From assembly GCA_965213855.1 (NCBI GenBank), contig CBDCAA010000008.1, positions 868,001-932,000 of the forward strand: DNA of 64,000 nt, written 5' to 3'. The position numbers and the translations under genes are program-made. This document shows, one piece after another, positions 44,072 through 52,464 of the stretch. The notes beneath the pieces were generated by a model. That model worked only from the letters and a program-made list of their open reading frames with translations, had not been told where the DNA came from and did no database searches. The stretch's first letter is position 1. Every line of letters starts with the position of its first letter. This DNA comes from JBBROS01 sp965213855. Lineage in GTDB: Bacteria; Pseudomonadota; Alphaproteobacteria; Acetobacterales; Acetobacteraceae.

Positions 44072-45436
44072 CTACACGTGGTCCGCGACCACCAGTGGCG
44101 TATGCGCCACCGCGAGGTCGCCGGGGTTGAAATAGGCGTTCAGCGCAACAGCGGTGATCGACGCCAGCAGGATCCCGCTGTCCAGCATCGTCTTGAGCAT
44201 GTCCGGGGCCGCCTTGAACAGCGTCGGCGCCACCAGCGGGATCAAGCCGACGCCGATCGAGATCGCGACGATGAACACGTTGCCCCGCTGCCGCTCGTAG
44301 TCGACCGAGGCCAGGATGCGGATCCCTGTCGCGGCCACCATCCCGAACATGACCAGCCCGGCCCCGCCCAGCACGCATTGCGGCACGGATGCCGCGACGA
44401 ACGCGAGCTTCGGCAGCAATCCCAGCAGCACCATGATCACGCCGCCCACTACGCACACCATGGGGCTCGTCACCCCCGTGACCCCAACCAGGCCTACGTT
44501 CTGCGAGAACGACGTGTAAGGGAACGTATTGAACACGCCGCCGATGATGGTGCCCACCCCGTCCGCGCGCAGCCCGCGCGCCAAGTCGTCCTGCGTCACC
44601 GGCTTGCCCACCATCGCGCCCAGGGCCAGGAACATGCCCGTGCTTTCGATCATCACCACGATCATCACCAGGCACATCGACGCGCAGGCGACCAGGTCGA
44701 AGCGGGGGATGCCGAACTGCAGCGGCACCACGATCGCCGCCCAGGGCTGCGCCTCGAGCCCGCTGAGCCCGCCCCAGCCGAGCGCGAGCGTCACGAGGTA
44801 GCCGACCACGATGCCGATCAGCACGGCCGTGTTGCGCAGGAACCCGCTGCCGAACCGAAGCAGCAGCAGAATGATCGCCAGCACCAGCGCGGCCACCGCC
44901 AAGTAGCCGGGGGCGCCGAAGTCCGGCGCCGCTGGCCGGCCGCCGCCGATCCAGTTGATGCCGATCCGCATCAGCGTGATCCCGATCACCGTGATGATCG
45001 ATCCCGTCACCACGGATGGGAAGAACCGCAGCAGCCGGCTGATGAACGGCGCGACCACCACCCCGAACACCCCGGCCGCGATGACCGCGCCGAAGATCGC
45101 CTGCAGCCCGAGCGCCGGGTTGTTCGCCATCGCCAGCATCGGCGACAGCGACGCGAAGGTCACGCCCATCATCACCGGCAACCGGATTCCCACCGGCCCG
45201 ATCCCGAGCGCCTGAATGAAGGTTGCGATGCCGCAGCAGAACAGGTCCGCATTGATCAGCACGGCGACCTGCTCCCGCGGCAGCTTCAACGCTGCCCCGA
45301 GGATCAACGGCACCGCGACCGCGCCCGCATACATGACCAGCACGTGCTGGATCGCGAGGATGACCAGCCGGGCCGGCGGCGGCGTTGCAGCGGAGAGCCC
45401 CGGCATAGCGGACCCGGATGCGACGGCGTGTGACAA
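44072..45436 (-). CDS. Xanthine/uracil (NCS2/NAT) family permease
   Basis: This inner-membrane proton symporter of about 454 aa and about 12-14 hydrophobic segments probably imports urate, xanthine or another purine. Family motifs are LAIQHVLVMYAGAVAVPLILG, INADLFCCGIATFIQALGIG, VMMGVTFASL, and the NAT signature around FNTFPYTSFSQNVGLVGVTGVTSP. The start is set at a TTG at 45436, with AAGGAG 9 bp upstream. A longer frame opening at 45478 would start inside a sigma-54-type promoter. Coupling with uricase points to urate or xanthine as substrate. Confidence 0.92.
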   Translation of the reverse strand: MSHAVASGSAMPGLSAATPPPARLVILAIQHVLVMYAGAVAVPLILGAALKLPREQVAVLINADLFCCGIATFIQALGIGPVGIRLPVMMGVTFASLSPMLAMANNPALGLQAIFGAVIAAGVFGVVVAPFISRLLRFFPSVVTGSIITVIGITLMRIGINWIGGGRPAAPDFGAPGYLAVAALVLAIILLLLRFGSGFLRNTAVLIGIVVGYLVTLALGWGGLSGLEAQPWAAIVVPLQFGIPRFDLVACASMCLVMIVVMIESTGMFLALGAMVGKPVTQDDLARGLRADGVGTIIGGVFNTFPYTSFSQNVGLVGVTGVTSPMVCVVGGVIMVLLGLLPKLAFVAASVPQCVLGGAGLVMFGMVAATGIRILASVDYERQRGNVFIVAISIGVGLIPLVAPTLFKAAPDMLKTMLDSGILLASITAVALNAYFNPGDLAVAHTPLVVADHV

Positions 45437-45474
45437 GGCCGGCTTCTCCTTGAAATTCGGCTTGCCTCCGCGAC

Positions 45475-45490
45475 GCAAACGTCATGCCAT
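45475..45490 (-). promoter_or_regulatory. Candidate sigma-54 promoter of the purine permease-uricase operon
   Basis: The minus strand reads ATGGCATGACGTTTGC, with GG-N10-GC spacing and 10 of the 11 most conserved sigma-54 positions. Transcription from about 45463 leaves a 27-nt leader before the TTG at 45436 that contains AAGGAG. The site ends only 6 bp before the start of the divergent deaminase gene. Confidence 0.72.
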
Positions 45491-45496
45491 AACCGG

Positions 45497-46849
45497 ATGA
45501 CCGACCTGCAGCCGCTCTGGATCCGCAACCCTCTCGCGATCCTGGCCGACGCCCCTGGCGGCCTCGTGGTCGAGGATGGCCGCATCGTCGAGCTGCTGGC
45601 CGCTGGCGCCAACCCGACCCGCCCCTGCACCCTGTTCGATGCGTCCCGGCACGTCGTGCTGCCCGGCCTGGTCAACACCCACCACCATTTCTACCAGACG
45701 CTCACGCGCTGCCACCCGGGCGCCATGGACCGCACCCTGTTCGGTTGGCTCGGCGCGCTCTACCCCGTCTGGGCCCGCCTCACGCCCGAGGCGCTCGATG
45801 CTGCCGCCACCCTCGCCATGGCCGAGCTGCTGTTGTCCGGCTGCACCACCACGACCGACCACCACTACGTCTTCCCGCACGGGCTCGAGGAGGCGATCGA
45901 CATCGAAGCTGCCGCGGCCGCACGCCTCGGCATCCGCGCCGTTCTCACCCGCGGCTCGATGGACCTCAGCCAGCGCGACGGCGGCCTCCCGCCAGACAGC
46001 GTGGTGCAGGATGCCGACACCATCCTGGCCGACAGCGCGCGCCTCATCGCCCGCCTGCATGACCCGGCCCCGCACGCCATGCTCCAGGTCGCTCTCGCCC
46101 CCTGCTCCCCATTTTCGGTCACCACCCGGCTTATGCGCGACACCGCCGCGCTGGCGGCCAAGCACGATGTCCGCCTGCACACCCATCTTGCCGAAACCGC
46201 CGACGAGGCCGAGTTCTGCCAGGCCCGCTTCGGCTGCTCGCCGCTCGACTACCTCGACGACTGCGGCTGGCTCCGCCCCGGCACCTGGCTCGCTCACGGT
46301 ATCCATTTCAGCCCACCCGAGATCGCCCGCCTCGGGGCGGCACGCGTCGGGGTCACCCATTGCCCCTGCAGCAACCAGGTCCTCGCATCCGGGACATGCC
46401 CTGCGTGCGCCCTGGAAGCCGCGGGCGTGCCTGTCGGACTGGGCGTCGACGGCTCGGCGTCGAACGACGGGTCGAACATGATCCAGGAAGTCCGTGCCGC
46501 GTTCCTGTTGCAGCGCGGCGTGAACGGGATCGCGGCGGTCAGCCACCGCGACGCGCTACGCTGGGCGACGGAGGGATCCGCCGACTGTCTCGGCCGGCCG
46601 GAGCTGGGCCGCATCGCGCTTGGCGCGGCGGCCGACTTGGCAATGTTTACGCTGGACGAACTTCGCTTTTCCGGTGCTGGCGACCCCATCGCCGCGTTGA
46701 TCCTCTGCGGGGCGACGCGGGCCGATCGCGTCATGGTCGGCGGACGCTGGGTCGTGACCGGCGGCCAAATGGCGGCACTCGACATCGGTGACCTTCTGCG
46801 CCGACACGGTGACGCCGCTCGGCGCCTAGTACGATTGAACAATTTGTAG
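45497..46849 (+). CDS. 8-oxoguanine deaminase (amidohydrolase superfamily)
   Basis: This 450-aa zinc-dependent enzyme is predicted to deaminate 8-oxoguanine to urate. Metal ligands are seen in LPGLVNTHHHFYQTLTR (HxH), RLHTHLAE and THCPCSN, with the late Asp in GLGVDGSASND. The stretch LFGWLGALYPVWARLTPEAL and GCTTTTDHHYVFP are shared with the Pseudomonas 8-oxoguanine deaminase group rather than with guanine deaminase or TrzN. There is no ribosome binding site before the ATG (ATAACCGG), so it may be leaderless. It is divergent from the permease-uricase operon, which would consume its product. Confidence 0.9.
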   Translation: MTDLQPLWIRNPLAILADAPGGLVVEDGRIVELLAAGANPTRPCTLFDASRHVVLPGLVNTHHHFYQTLTRCHPGAMDRTLFGWLGALYPVWARLTPEALDAAATLAMAELLLSGCTTTTDHHYVFPHGLEEAIDIEAAAAARLGIRAVLTRGSMDLSQRDGGLPPDSVVQDADTILADSARLIARLHDPAPHAMLQVALAPCSPFSVTTRLMRDTAALAAKHDVRLHTHLAETADEAEFCQARFGCSPLDYLDDCGWLRPGTWLAHGIHFSPPEIARLGAARVGVTHCPCSNQVLASGTCPACALEAAGVPVGLGVDGSASNDGSNMIQEVRAAFLLQRGVNGIAAVSHRDALRWATEGSADCLGRPELGRIALGAAADLAMFTLDELRFSGAGDPIAALILCGATRADRVMVGGRWVVTGGQMAALDIGDLLRRHGDAARRLVRLNNL

Positions 46850-46930
46850 GCAGAGTGTCGCCGGGTTGTCATGATCCGATACCGAATGTCGGCAGAGTTC
46901 GCTCACGATGCTGCGACTTGTGTCAATTTC

Positions 46931-46946
46931 TTGGCATCGATCTTGC
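46931..46946 (+). promoter_or_regulatory. Candidate sigma-54 promoter of the Tsx-like porin gene
   Basis: The sequence TTGGCATCGATCTTGC has exact GG-N10-GC spacing and matches most fixed sigma-54 positions. The predicted start of transcription, near 46958, coincides with the first bases of a strong hairpin in the leader. The gene starts about 34 nt downstream. Confidence 0.7.
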
Positions 46947-46949
46947 TCT

Positions 46950-46978
46950 CTAGGCCGGGCCGTACGCGGCCCACCTAG
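46950..46978 (+). promoter_or_regulatory. Leader hairpin touching the ribosome binding site of the Tsx-like gene
   Basis: GGGCCG / CGGCCC form a perfect stem with a TACG loop (46957-46972). Flanking CTAGG and CCTAG can extend it, the last of which overlaps the AGGAG ribosome binding site. If the full stem forms, it would partly hide the start region of the porin message. UNCG-type loops are stable; TACG in DNA becomes UACG in RNA, a member of that class. Confidence 0.5.
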
Positions 46979-46991
46979 GAGATTATTTACA

Positions 46992-47864
46992 ATGAACCGA
47001 TTTGGTTTGGCGACCGCCATGGTCATCGCCGCTGTTTCTTCGTTCAGCAGCAAGTCCTACGCCTGGGGCATCGAGTTCCAAGACACTTACCTCAGCATCC
47101 GATACTTGCCTGAAGACAAACAGCCCGGCAACGAGAAGGACGTCAACTTCGTTGCCGGCAACATTGCCTATGCCAATGGCTGGACCTACGGGTCGAACTT
47201 TGTCAGCTTGGACCTCGAAGACATTGGCCGCGGGGACCTGTCCAACAGCGTCACCAACCACGCCAACTCCAACAGCTTCGAGTTCTACGGCGTGTTCCGC
47301 TCCACGCTGAGCGGCAACAAGATTTTCGGTGGAGACCAGTTCAGCTTTGGCCCCATTCGCGACGTCGGACTGACGATCGGCCTCGACCTCGACACGCAGA
47401 ACGACCAGTTCGCCTCCTACAAGCGGCTGATCACGTTTGGGCCGCAGTTCAGCATCAACTTGCCCCGTGGTTTCTGGAACATCACCACCGGCCTGTCCCA
47501 CGAGTGGAATACCGACGCCTACCTGCCCAACGGCAACGGGACCAATTTCCAGACCACGTGGACGATCGAGAACGCCTGGGCTTTCCCCTTTGCCGTGGGG
47601 CCGTTTCCGCTGAACTTCACTGGCTTCGCGAACATCGTCGGTCCGAAGGGCCGGGGCGCCAATGGCGACTTCTACCACAAGGTCGAAATACTCGTGCATC
47701 CCAAGCTGATGCTCGACGTCGGCACTCTCATCGGATACGCGCCGAAGAAGCTGGAGGCGGGTGTCGGCTTCGAATACTGGCACCACAAGTTCGGTGACGT
47801 GAAACCGTACGTGAACGGAACCGAACAGCGTTCGGTGTTCGTCGAAGTCGGGTATCATTTCTAA
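46992..47864 (+). CDS. Tsx-like nucleoside/purine outer-membrane channel
   Basis: This 290-aa protein has a signal peptide (MNRFGLATAMVIAAVSSFSSKSYAW) and a beta-barrel pattern of alternating residues, and it ends in the outer-membrane assembly signal GYHF. Segments such as SIRYLPEDKQPGNEKDVNFVAGNIAYANGWTYGSNFVSLDLEDIGRGD resemble Tsx and relatives, which pass nucleosides and purines. Together with the neighbouring purine genes this makes it the likely outer-membrane entry route. AGGAG lies 12 bp before the ATG. Its base composition is less GC-rich than its neighbours. Confidence 0.85.
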   Translation: MNRFGLATAMVIAAVSSFSSKSYAWGIEFQDTYLSIRYLPEDKQPGNEKDVNFVAGNIAYANGWTYGSNFVSLDLEDIGRGDLSNSVTNHANSNSFEFYGVFRSTLSGNKIFGGDQFSFGPIRDVGLTIGLDLDTQNDQFASYKRLITFGPQFSINLPRGFWNITTGLSHEWNTDAYLPNGNGTNFQTTWTIENAWAFPFAVGPFPLNFTGFANIVGPKGRGANGDFYHKVEILVHPKLMLDVGTLIGYAPKKLEAGVGFEYWHHKFGDVKPYVNGTEQRSVFVEVGYHF

Positions 47865-47956
47865 TACGTACTGTCCCACGCAACCGCTCTGCCGGCTTGG
47901 CGTTTCATCCCACTGGACCGGTCGAACGTGGCCGTCCAACCGACAAAGGTAGTCCA

Positions 47957-48199
47957 ATGAAGCCTGTCATCTTGGCGACCGCGCTCATCGCTGCGCTGGG
48001 CGCAATTCCCGCTTCGGCTCAAACCACGCCGGTGCCCCGCAACCCTGTCTTGGGTGATCCAGGCCCGGCCCCCGTCCATCGCGACACGCGCAGCGCCTCG
48101 CAGCGCGCGCGCGACGCGGTGCGCTCGGACCGGCAGGGGCCCGGCACAACGAACGGCAACCAGCCCGACCGCGCCGCGGCAGCCGCCGGCGGCCGCTGA
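47957..48199 (+). CDS. Small exported protein of unknown function
   Basis: The function is not recognised. It has 80 residues: a clear signal peptide MKPVILATALIAALGAIPASAQ followed by a short hydrophilic tail rich in Pro, Arg and Asp (RNPVLGDPGPAPVHRD, SDRQGPGTTNGNQPDR). It is probably periplasmic and disordered. AAAGG lies 7 bp before the ATG, and the gene is followed by a strong hairpin. Such small proteins are common in this group of bacteria and are usually uncharacterised. Confidence 0.7.
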   Translation: MKPVILATALIAALGAIPASAQTTPVPRNPVLGDPGPAPVHRDTRSASQRARDAVRSDRQGPGTTNGNQPDRAAAAAGGR

Positions 48200-48205
48200 C
48201 GAGAC

Positions 48206-48233
48206 GGCCGGGCTGGACACAGCCAGCCCGGCC
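48206..48233 (+). terminator. Strong hairpin after the small exported-protein gene
   Basis: A perfect 11-bp stem, GGCCGGGCTGG / CCAGCCCGGCC with a 6-nt loop, starts 6 bp after the stop codon. There is no T-run afterwards, so it is either a GC-rich factor-dependent terminator or an RNA-stabilising 3' end. It separates this gene from the BMP transporter operon. Confidence 0.7.
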
Positions 48234-48246
48234 CGCCGCCAAGTCG

Positions 48247-48262
48247 GTGGCATAACGCGTGC
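48247..48262 (+). promoter_or_regulatory. Weak candidate sigma-54 promoter of the BMP transporter operon
   Basis: GTGGCATAACGCGTGC has the GG-N10-GC spacing but GTGC rather than TTGC at the -12 element, so it is the weakest of the five sites. A start near 48274 would give a 20-nt leader containing the GGAGGG ribosome binding site at 48282-48287. Confidence 0.4.
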
Positions 48263-48293
48263 ATGGTTCCTCCAGCAAATTGGAGGGCATTCG

Positions 48294-49409
48294 ATGCTCG
48301 ATCGCCACCGTCTCACCCGGCGCGGCCTGATCCAGGGAACCGGTGCCGCCGCACTCGCGATCTCGGCCGCTCCGGCCCGCGCCGCGCCCAAGCCGGTAAC
48401 GATCGGCTTCATCTACGTCGGCCCCCGCGACGACTACGGCTATAATCAGGCGCATGCCGAGGGCGCCGCCGCCATCCGCAGCATGCCCGGCGTAACCATC
48501 GTCGAGGAGGAGCGGGTCGCCGAGACCGACGACGTCGAGAAGACGATGACGAGCATGATCAAGCTCGACGAGGCCTCGCTGATCTTCCCGACCAGCTTCG
48601 GCTACTTCGATCCCTACATGCTCCGCGTCGCCAAAGCCAACCCGGAGGTGCAGCTGCGACATTGCGGCGGCCTGTGGGACAAGGCCAAGCACCCGGCCAA
48701 CGCCGGCTCCTACTTCGGCTACATCGGCATGGGCCAATACATCAACGGCATCGTCGCCGGACACATGACGAAGTCCAAGAAGATCGCCTTCGTCGCCGCC
48801 AAGCCGATCCCCCAGGTGCTGATCAACATCAACAGCTTCGCCATGGGCGCCCGGGCCGTCGACCCCTCGATCGTGACCAATGTCATCTTCACTGGCGACT
48901 GGTCGATGCCCGTCAAGGAGGCTGAGGCCACCAACGCCCTGATCGATGGCGGCGCCGACGTCGTCACCTGCCACGTCGATGGCCCGAAGGTCGTCATCCA
49001 AACCGCCGAGGCACGCGGCGCCTACACCTGCGGCTACCACGCCGACCAGACCAAGCTGGCGCCAAAAGGCTACCTGACCGGTGCCGAATGGAACTGGGCG
49101 GAGGTCTATCGGATGTATGCGACAGACCTGCAGGCCGGAACCCCGCTGCCGAACTTCACCCGCGGCGGCCTCGCGGAGGGTTTCATCAAGATGTCCCCCT
49201 ATGGCCCTGCCGCGAGCCCGGCCGCCCGCGCCCAGGCCGACGCGGTCAAGGCCGAGATCATGAAAGGCGGCTTCGCCGTCTTCAAGGGGCCGCTGAAGGA
49301 CAACAAGGGCAACGTCGTGATCGCCGCCGGCAAGGCCTATCCGGAGACCGCGATCGAGCTCGAATCCACCAACTGGCTCGTCGACGGCGTGCAAGGCGCC
49401 ATCGCCTGA
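48294..49409 (+). CDS. BMP-family ABC transporter substrate-binding protein
   Basis: This 371-aa periplasmic protein has a Tat-type leader (LTRRGLIQGTGAAALAISAAPARA). The mature part starts KPVTIGFIYVGPRDDYGYNQAH, the usual Med/BMP opening, and contains SYFGYIGMGQYINGIVAGHM and GGADVVTCHVDGP. Family members bind nucleosides, purines or related heterocycles. GGAGGG lies 7 bp before the ATG. It is the first gene of an operon with two permeases, a formamidase, a double ATPase and an isochorismatase-like hydrolase. Confidence 0.93.
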   Translation: MLDRHRLTRRGLIQGTGAAALAISAAPARAAPKPVTIGFIYVGPRDDYGYNQAHAEGAAAIRSMPGVTIVEEERVAETDDVEKTMTSMIKLDEASLIFPTSFGYFDPYMLRVAKANPEVQLRHCGGLWDKAKHPANAGSYFGYIGMGQYINGIVAGHMTKSKKIAFVAAKPIPQVLININSFAMGARAVDPSIVTNVIFTGDWSMPVKEAEATNALIDGGADVVTCHVDGPKVVIQTAEARGAYTCGYHADQTKLAPKGYLTGAEWNWAEVYRMYATDLQAGTPLPNFTRGGLAEGFIKMSPYGPAASPAARAQADAVKAEIMKGGFAVFKGPLKDNKGNVVIAAGKAYPETAIELESTNWLVDGVQGAIA

Positions 49410-49419
49410 AGCCGGTCCC

Positions 49420-50544
49420 GTGAGCGCGATCCAGGGCGCCGCACCGGACCACGGCCGCGCAGCGACGGTCCGGCCCGTCGCGATCGACCGCAGCTACCGG
49501 CTGCGCCAGTCCCTCGAGGCCGGGCTCGTCCCGCTGCTGGCGCTCGCGGTCGCGGCCGTTCTGTTCTGCCTGTTCCTGCTCGCGCTCGGCCGATCGCCCG
49601 CCGCATTCTTCAGCCTCGTCTGGACCGGCGCCTTCGGCAGCTGGTTCTCGCTCCAGAACACCCTCGCGCGCGCCGCACCCCTGCTCCTGACGGCGCTGTG
49701 CGTCGCCATCCCGGCGCAGCTTGGGCTGATCGTCATCGGCGGCGAGGGCGCGCTGGTGCTCGGCGGCCTCGCCGCGACCACGGCCGGCCTCGCCTTGGGC
49801 GAGGCGCCGTCGATCCTCGTTCTGCTCGCCATGGCCATCGCCGGGGCCGCTGCAGGCGCCGTCTGGATCGGCCTCGTCGGCCTGCTGCGCGCCCGCCGCG
49901 GCATCAACGAGACCGTCGTCAGCCTCGTCATGGCCTACATCGCCATCGCCCTCTTCAACCAGCTCGTCGAGGGACCCATGCGGGACCCGGCCAGCCTGAA
50001 CAAGCCCTCCAGCTACCCTATCCCGGAAGCCGGGACCCTCCCGCGCCTGCCCGGCCTAGACATCCATCCCGGCATCGCGATCGGCGCCGTCGCCTGCGTG
50101 CTCGCCTGGGTGCTGATCAGCCGCACGGCGGTCGGCTTCGCCGGCCGTGTCACCGGCGGCAACGTCCGCGCCGCCCAGCTCCAAGGTCTGCCCGTCGCCT
50201 GGCTCATGGTCGGCGCCTGCGCGCTCGGCGGCGCCTGCGCCGGCCTGGCCGGCATGATCGAGGTCGCGTCCGTTCACGGCCGCGCCAACGCGTCGCTGAT
50301 CGCCGGATACGGCTACGCCGGCATCCTTATCGCCTTCCTCGCCCGCCACAACCCGCTCGCCATCATGCCCATGGCCGTGCTGCTCGGCGGCATCGGCGCC
50401 GCCGGCGGCCTCCTGCAGCGCCGCATGGGCCTGCCCGACGCCACCGTCCTCGTCCTCCAAGGCCTCATCTTCCTCTGCATCCTCGGCAGCGAAACCCTCT
50501 ACGGCCGCTGGCGGTGGTTCCAGCCTCGGCTGGCGGCAGCATGA
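49420..50544 (+). CDS. ABC transporter permease (nucleoside/BMP type), first subunit
   Basis: This 374-aa inner-membrane subunit has about ten hydrophobic segments. It shows the family motifs LIVIGGEGALVLGGLAATTAG, RRGINETVVSLVMAYIAIALFNQLVEGPMRDP and GYGYAGILIAFLARHNPLAIMPMAVLLGG, as in YufP/NupB-type permeases. Translation begins with GTG 49420, 11 bp after the binding-protein stop, with no strong ribosome binding site. It overlaps the next permease by 4 bp (ATGA). Confidence 0.92.
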   Translation: MSAIQGAAPDHGRAATVRPVAIDRSYRLRQSLEAGLVPLLALAVAAVLFCLFLLALGRSPAAFFSLVWTGAFGSWFSLQNTLARAAPLLLTALCVAIPAQLGLIVIGGEGALVLGGLAATTAGLALGEAPSILVLLAMAIAGAAAGAVWIGLVGLLRARRGINETVVSLVMAYIAIALFNQLVEGPMRDPASLNKPSSYPIPEAGTLPRLPGLDIHPGIAIGAVACVLAWVLISRTAVGFAGRVTGGNVRAAQLQGLPVAWLMVGACALGGACAGLAGMIEVASVHGRANASLIAGYGYAGILIAFLARHNPLAIMPMAVLLGGIGAAGGLLQRRMGLPDATVLVLQGLIFLCILGSETLYGRWRWFQPRLAAA

Positions 50545-51455
50545 CCGGCACCGGAACCGTCGCGATCGCCATGCTCGCCGGCTCGCTCCGGGTCTCGACG
50601 CCGTTCCTTTTCGTCAGCCTCGGCGAGTGCCTCACCGAACGGGCCGGCCGAATCAACCTCGGCAACGAAGGCGTCCTCGTCCTCGGCGCCATGGTCGCCT
50701 ACGCCACCGCCTACCTCACCGGCAGCCCCTGGCTCGGCGTCCTCGCCGCCGCCTCGGCCGGCGCCCTCCTCGGGGGCATCCACGGCCTCATCTGCGGCCT
50801 GACCCGCGTCAACGACGTCGCCATGGGCATCGCCCTCCTCCTTGCCGGCGACGGCATCGCCTTCTTCTTCGGCAAGCCCTTCGTCCAGCCGTCGGCCCCC
50901 GGCCTGCCCGGCATCCCGCTCGGCACCTGGTCCGATATTCCGCAGGTCCGCAGCGCCCTCACAGTCAGCCCGCTCTTCCTGCTCGGCGTCGCGGCCGCCT
51001 TCGTCATGGCCTGGTTCTTCCGCGCCACCCGGACCGGGCTCCGCCTGCGCATCGTCGGCGACAGCGCGGACGCCGCCCGCGCGCTCGGCCTGCCCATCGG
51101 CCGCACCCGCCTGCTCGCCACCATGGCCGGCAGCGCGCTGGCCGGCATCGGCGGCGCCTTCCTCAGCCTGGTCTACCCCGGCAGCTGGAACGAAAGCCTG
51201 TCCTCCGGCCAGGGCCTCATGGCCGTCGCCCTCGTCGTCTTCGCCCGCTGGAACCCGATCGGCTGCCTCGGCGCGGCCATGCTGTTCGGCGCCGCCGGCG
51301 CCCTCGGCCCGTCGCTGCAGACCGTCGGCGTGACCAGCTACTACTACCTGTTCTACGCCGCCCCCTTCGTCCTCACCCTCGCCATCCTCATCGCCACGGT
51401 CCGCCCCGGCCGCGCCGTCCGCGGCATGCCCGGCGAACTCTCCATCGCCCGCTAG
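50541..51455 (+). CDS. ABC transporter permease (nucleoside/BMP type), second subunit
   Basis: This 304-aa membrane protein carries RVSTPFLFVSLGECLTERAGRINLGNEGVLVLGAM, the hallmark of the second permease of BMP transporters, and SSGQGLMAVALVVFARWNPIG near the C-terminus. It is translationally coupled to the first permease by an ATGA overlap. The frame begins with MTGTGTVAIAMLAG; longer upstream readings run out of frame through the first permease. Confidence 0.92.
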   Translation: MTGTGTVAIAMLAGSLRVSTPFLFVSLGECLTERAGRINLGNEGVLVLGAMVAYATAYLTGSPWLGVLAAASAGALLGGIHGLICGLTRVNDVAMGIALLLAGDGIAFFFGKPFVQPSAPGLPGIPLGTWSDIPQVRSALTVSPLFLLGVAAAFVMAWFFRATRTGLRLRIVGDSADAARALGLPIGRTRLLATMAGSALAGIGGAFLSLVYPGSWNESLSSGQGLMAVALVVFARWNPIGCLGAAMLFGAAGALGPSLQTVGVTSYYYLFYAAPFVLTLAILIATVRPGRAVRGMPGELSIAR

Positions 51456-51465
51456 GAGACACCCC

Positions 51466-52464
51466 ATGAACGGACTAGGCGGCCTCAACCCCTCCCCCAA
51501 CGGCGTCGTCGTCGGCCTGGTCCAGCTCGGCCTTCCCACCATCGAGACCCGCGCCGACATCGAGCGCCAGACCGGCCGCATCGTCGCCATGGTCGCGAAG
51601 GCGCGCCGCAACATGCCGACGCTCGACCTTGTCGTGTTCCCCGAATACGCGCTGCACGGCCTCTCGATGGACGTTCGCGACGAGGTCACGGTCACGCTCG
51701 ACGGCCCCGAGGTCGCCGCCATGCGACAGGCCTGCGTCGACCAGAAGCTCTGGGCCTGCTTCTCCATCATGGAGCGCAACCCGGGTCGCATGCCGTGGAA
51801 CACCGGCCTGATCGTCGACCCGGACGGCGAAATCCGCCTCTACTACCGCAAGATGCACCCCTGGGTCCCGGTCGAGCCCTGGGAGCCCGGCGACCTCGGC
51901 ATCCCCGTCATCGAGGGCCCCCGCGGCGTCAAGCTGGCGCTCATCATCTGCCACGACGGCATGTTTCCCGAAATGGCCCGCGAAGCCGCCTATCGCGGCG
52001 CCGAACTCATGCTCCGCACTGCCGGCTACACCGCCCCCGTCCGAGACGCGTGGCGCTTCACCAACCAAAGCAACGCCTTCTGCAACCTCATGGTCACGGC
52101 CAGCGTCTGCATGTGCGGCACCGACGGCACGTTCGATTCCATGGGCGAGGCGATGGTCTGCAACTTCGATGGCGCCATCATCGCCCACGGCGCCACCGGG
52201 CGCGCCGACGAGATCATCACCGCCGAGATCCGCCCCGACCTGGTCCGCGAGGCCCGCGCCCATTGGGGCGTCGAGAACAACATCTACCAGCTCGGCCATC
52301 GCGGCTTCTCGGCCGTCCGCGGCGGTGCGACGGATTGCCCCTATACCTACATGACCGACCTCGCTGCCGGCCGTTACCGCCTGCCCTGGGAAGACCAGGT
52401 CCGCACCACCGACGGCACCGGCTGCGGTCTACCCCCTCCCCGCGAGACCGCGCCTCGCGAATGA
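51466..52464 (+). CDS. Formamidase (AmiF-type, nitrilase superfamily)
   Basis: This 332-aa cytoplasmic enzyme hydrolyses formamide to formate and ammonia. It closely follows Helicobacter AmiF: the catalytic triad is E60 (VVFPEYALHG), K129 (YYRKMHPW) and C162 (IICHDGMFPEMA). Shared blocks include SIMERNPG, WVPVEPWEPGDLG and HWGVENNIYQLGHRGF. Short-chain amides other than formamide cannot be excluded. TAGGAGA lies 7 bp before the ATG, and the stop overlaps the ATPase start (ATGA). Its position between the permease and ATPase genes ties the amide chemistry to the transported compound. Confidence 0.92.
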   Translation: MNGLGGLNPSPNGVVVGLVQLGLPTIETRADIERQTGRIVAMVAKARRNMPTLDLVVFPEYALHGLSMDVRDEVTVTLDGPEVAAMRQACVDQKLWACFSIMERNPGRMPWNTGLIVDPDGEIRLYYRKMHPWVPVEPWEPGDLGIPVIEGPRGVKLALIICHDGMFPEMAREAAYRGAELMLRTAGYTAPVRDAWRFTNQSNAFCNLMVTASVCMCGTDGTFDSMGEAMVCNFDGAIIAHGATGRADEIITAEIRPDLVREARAHWGVENNIYQLGHRGFSAVRGGATDCPYTYMTDLAAGRYRLPWEDQVRTTDGTGCGLPPPRETAPRE

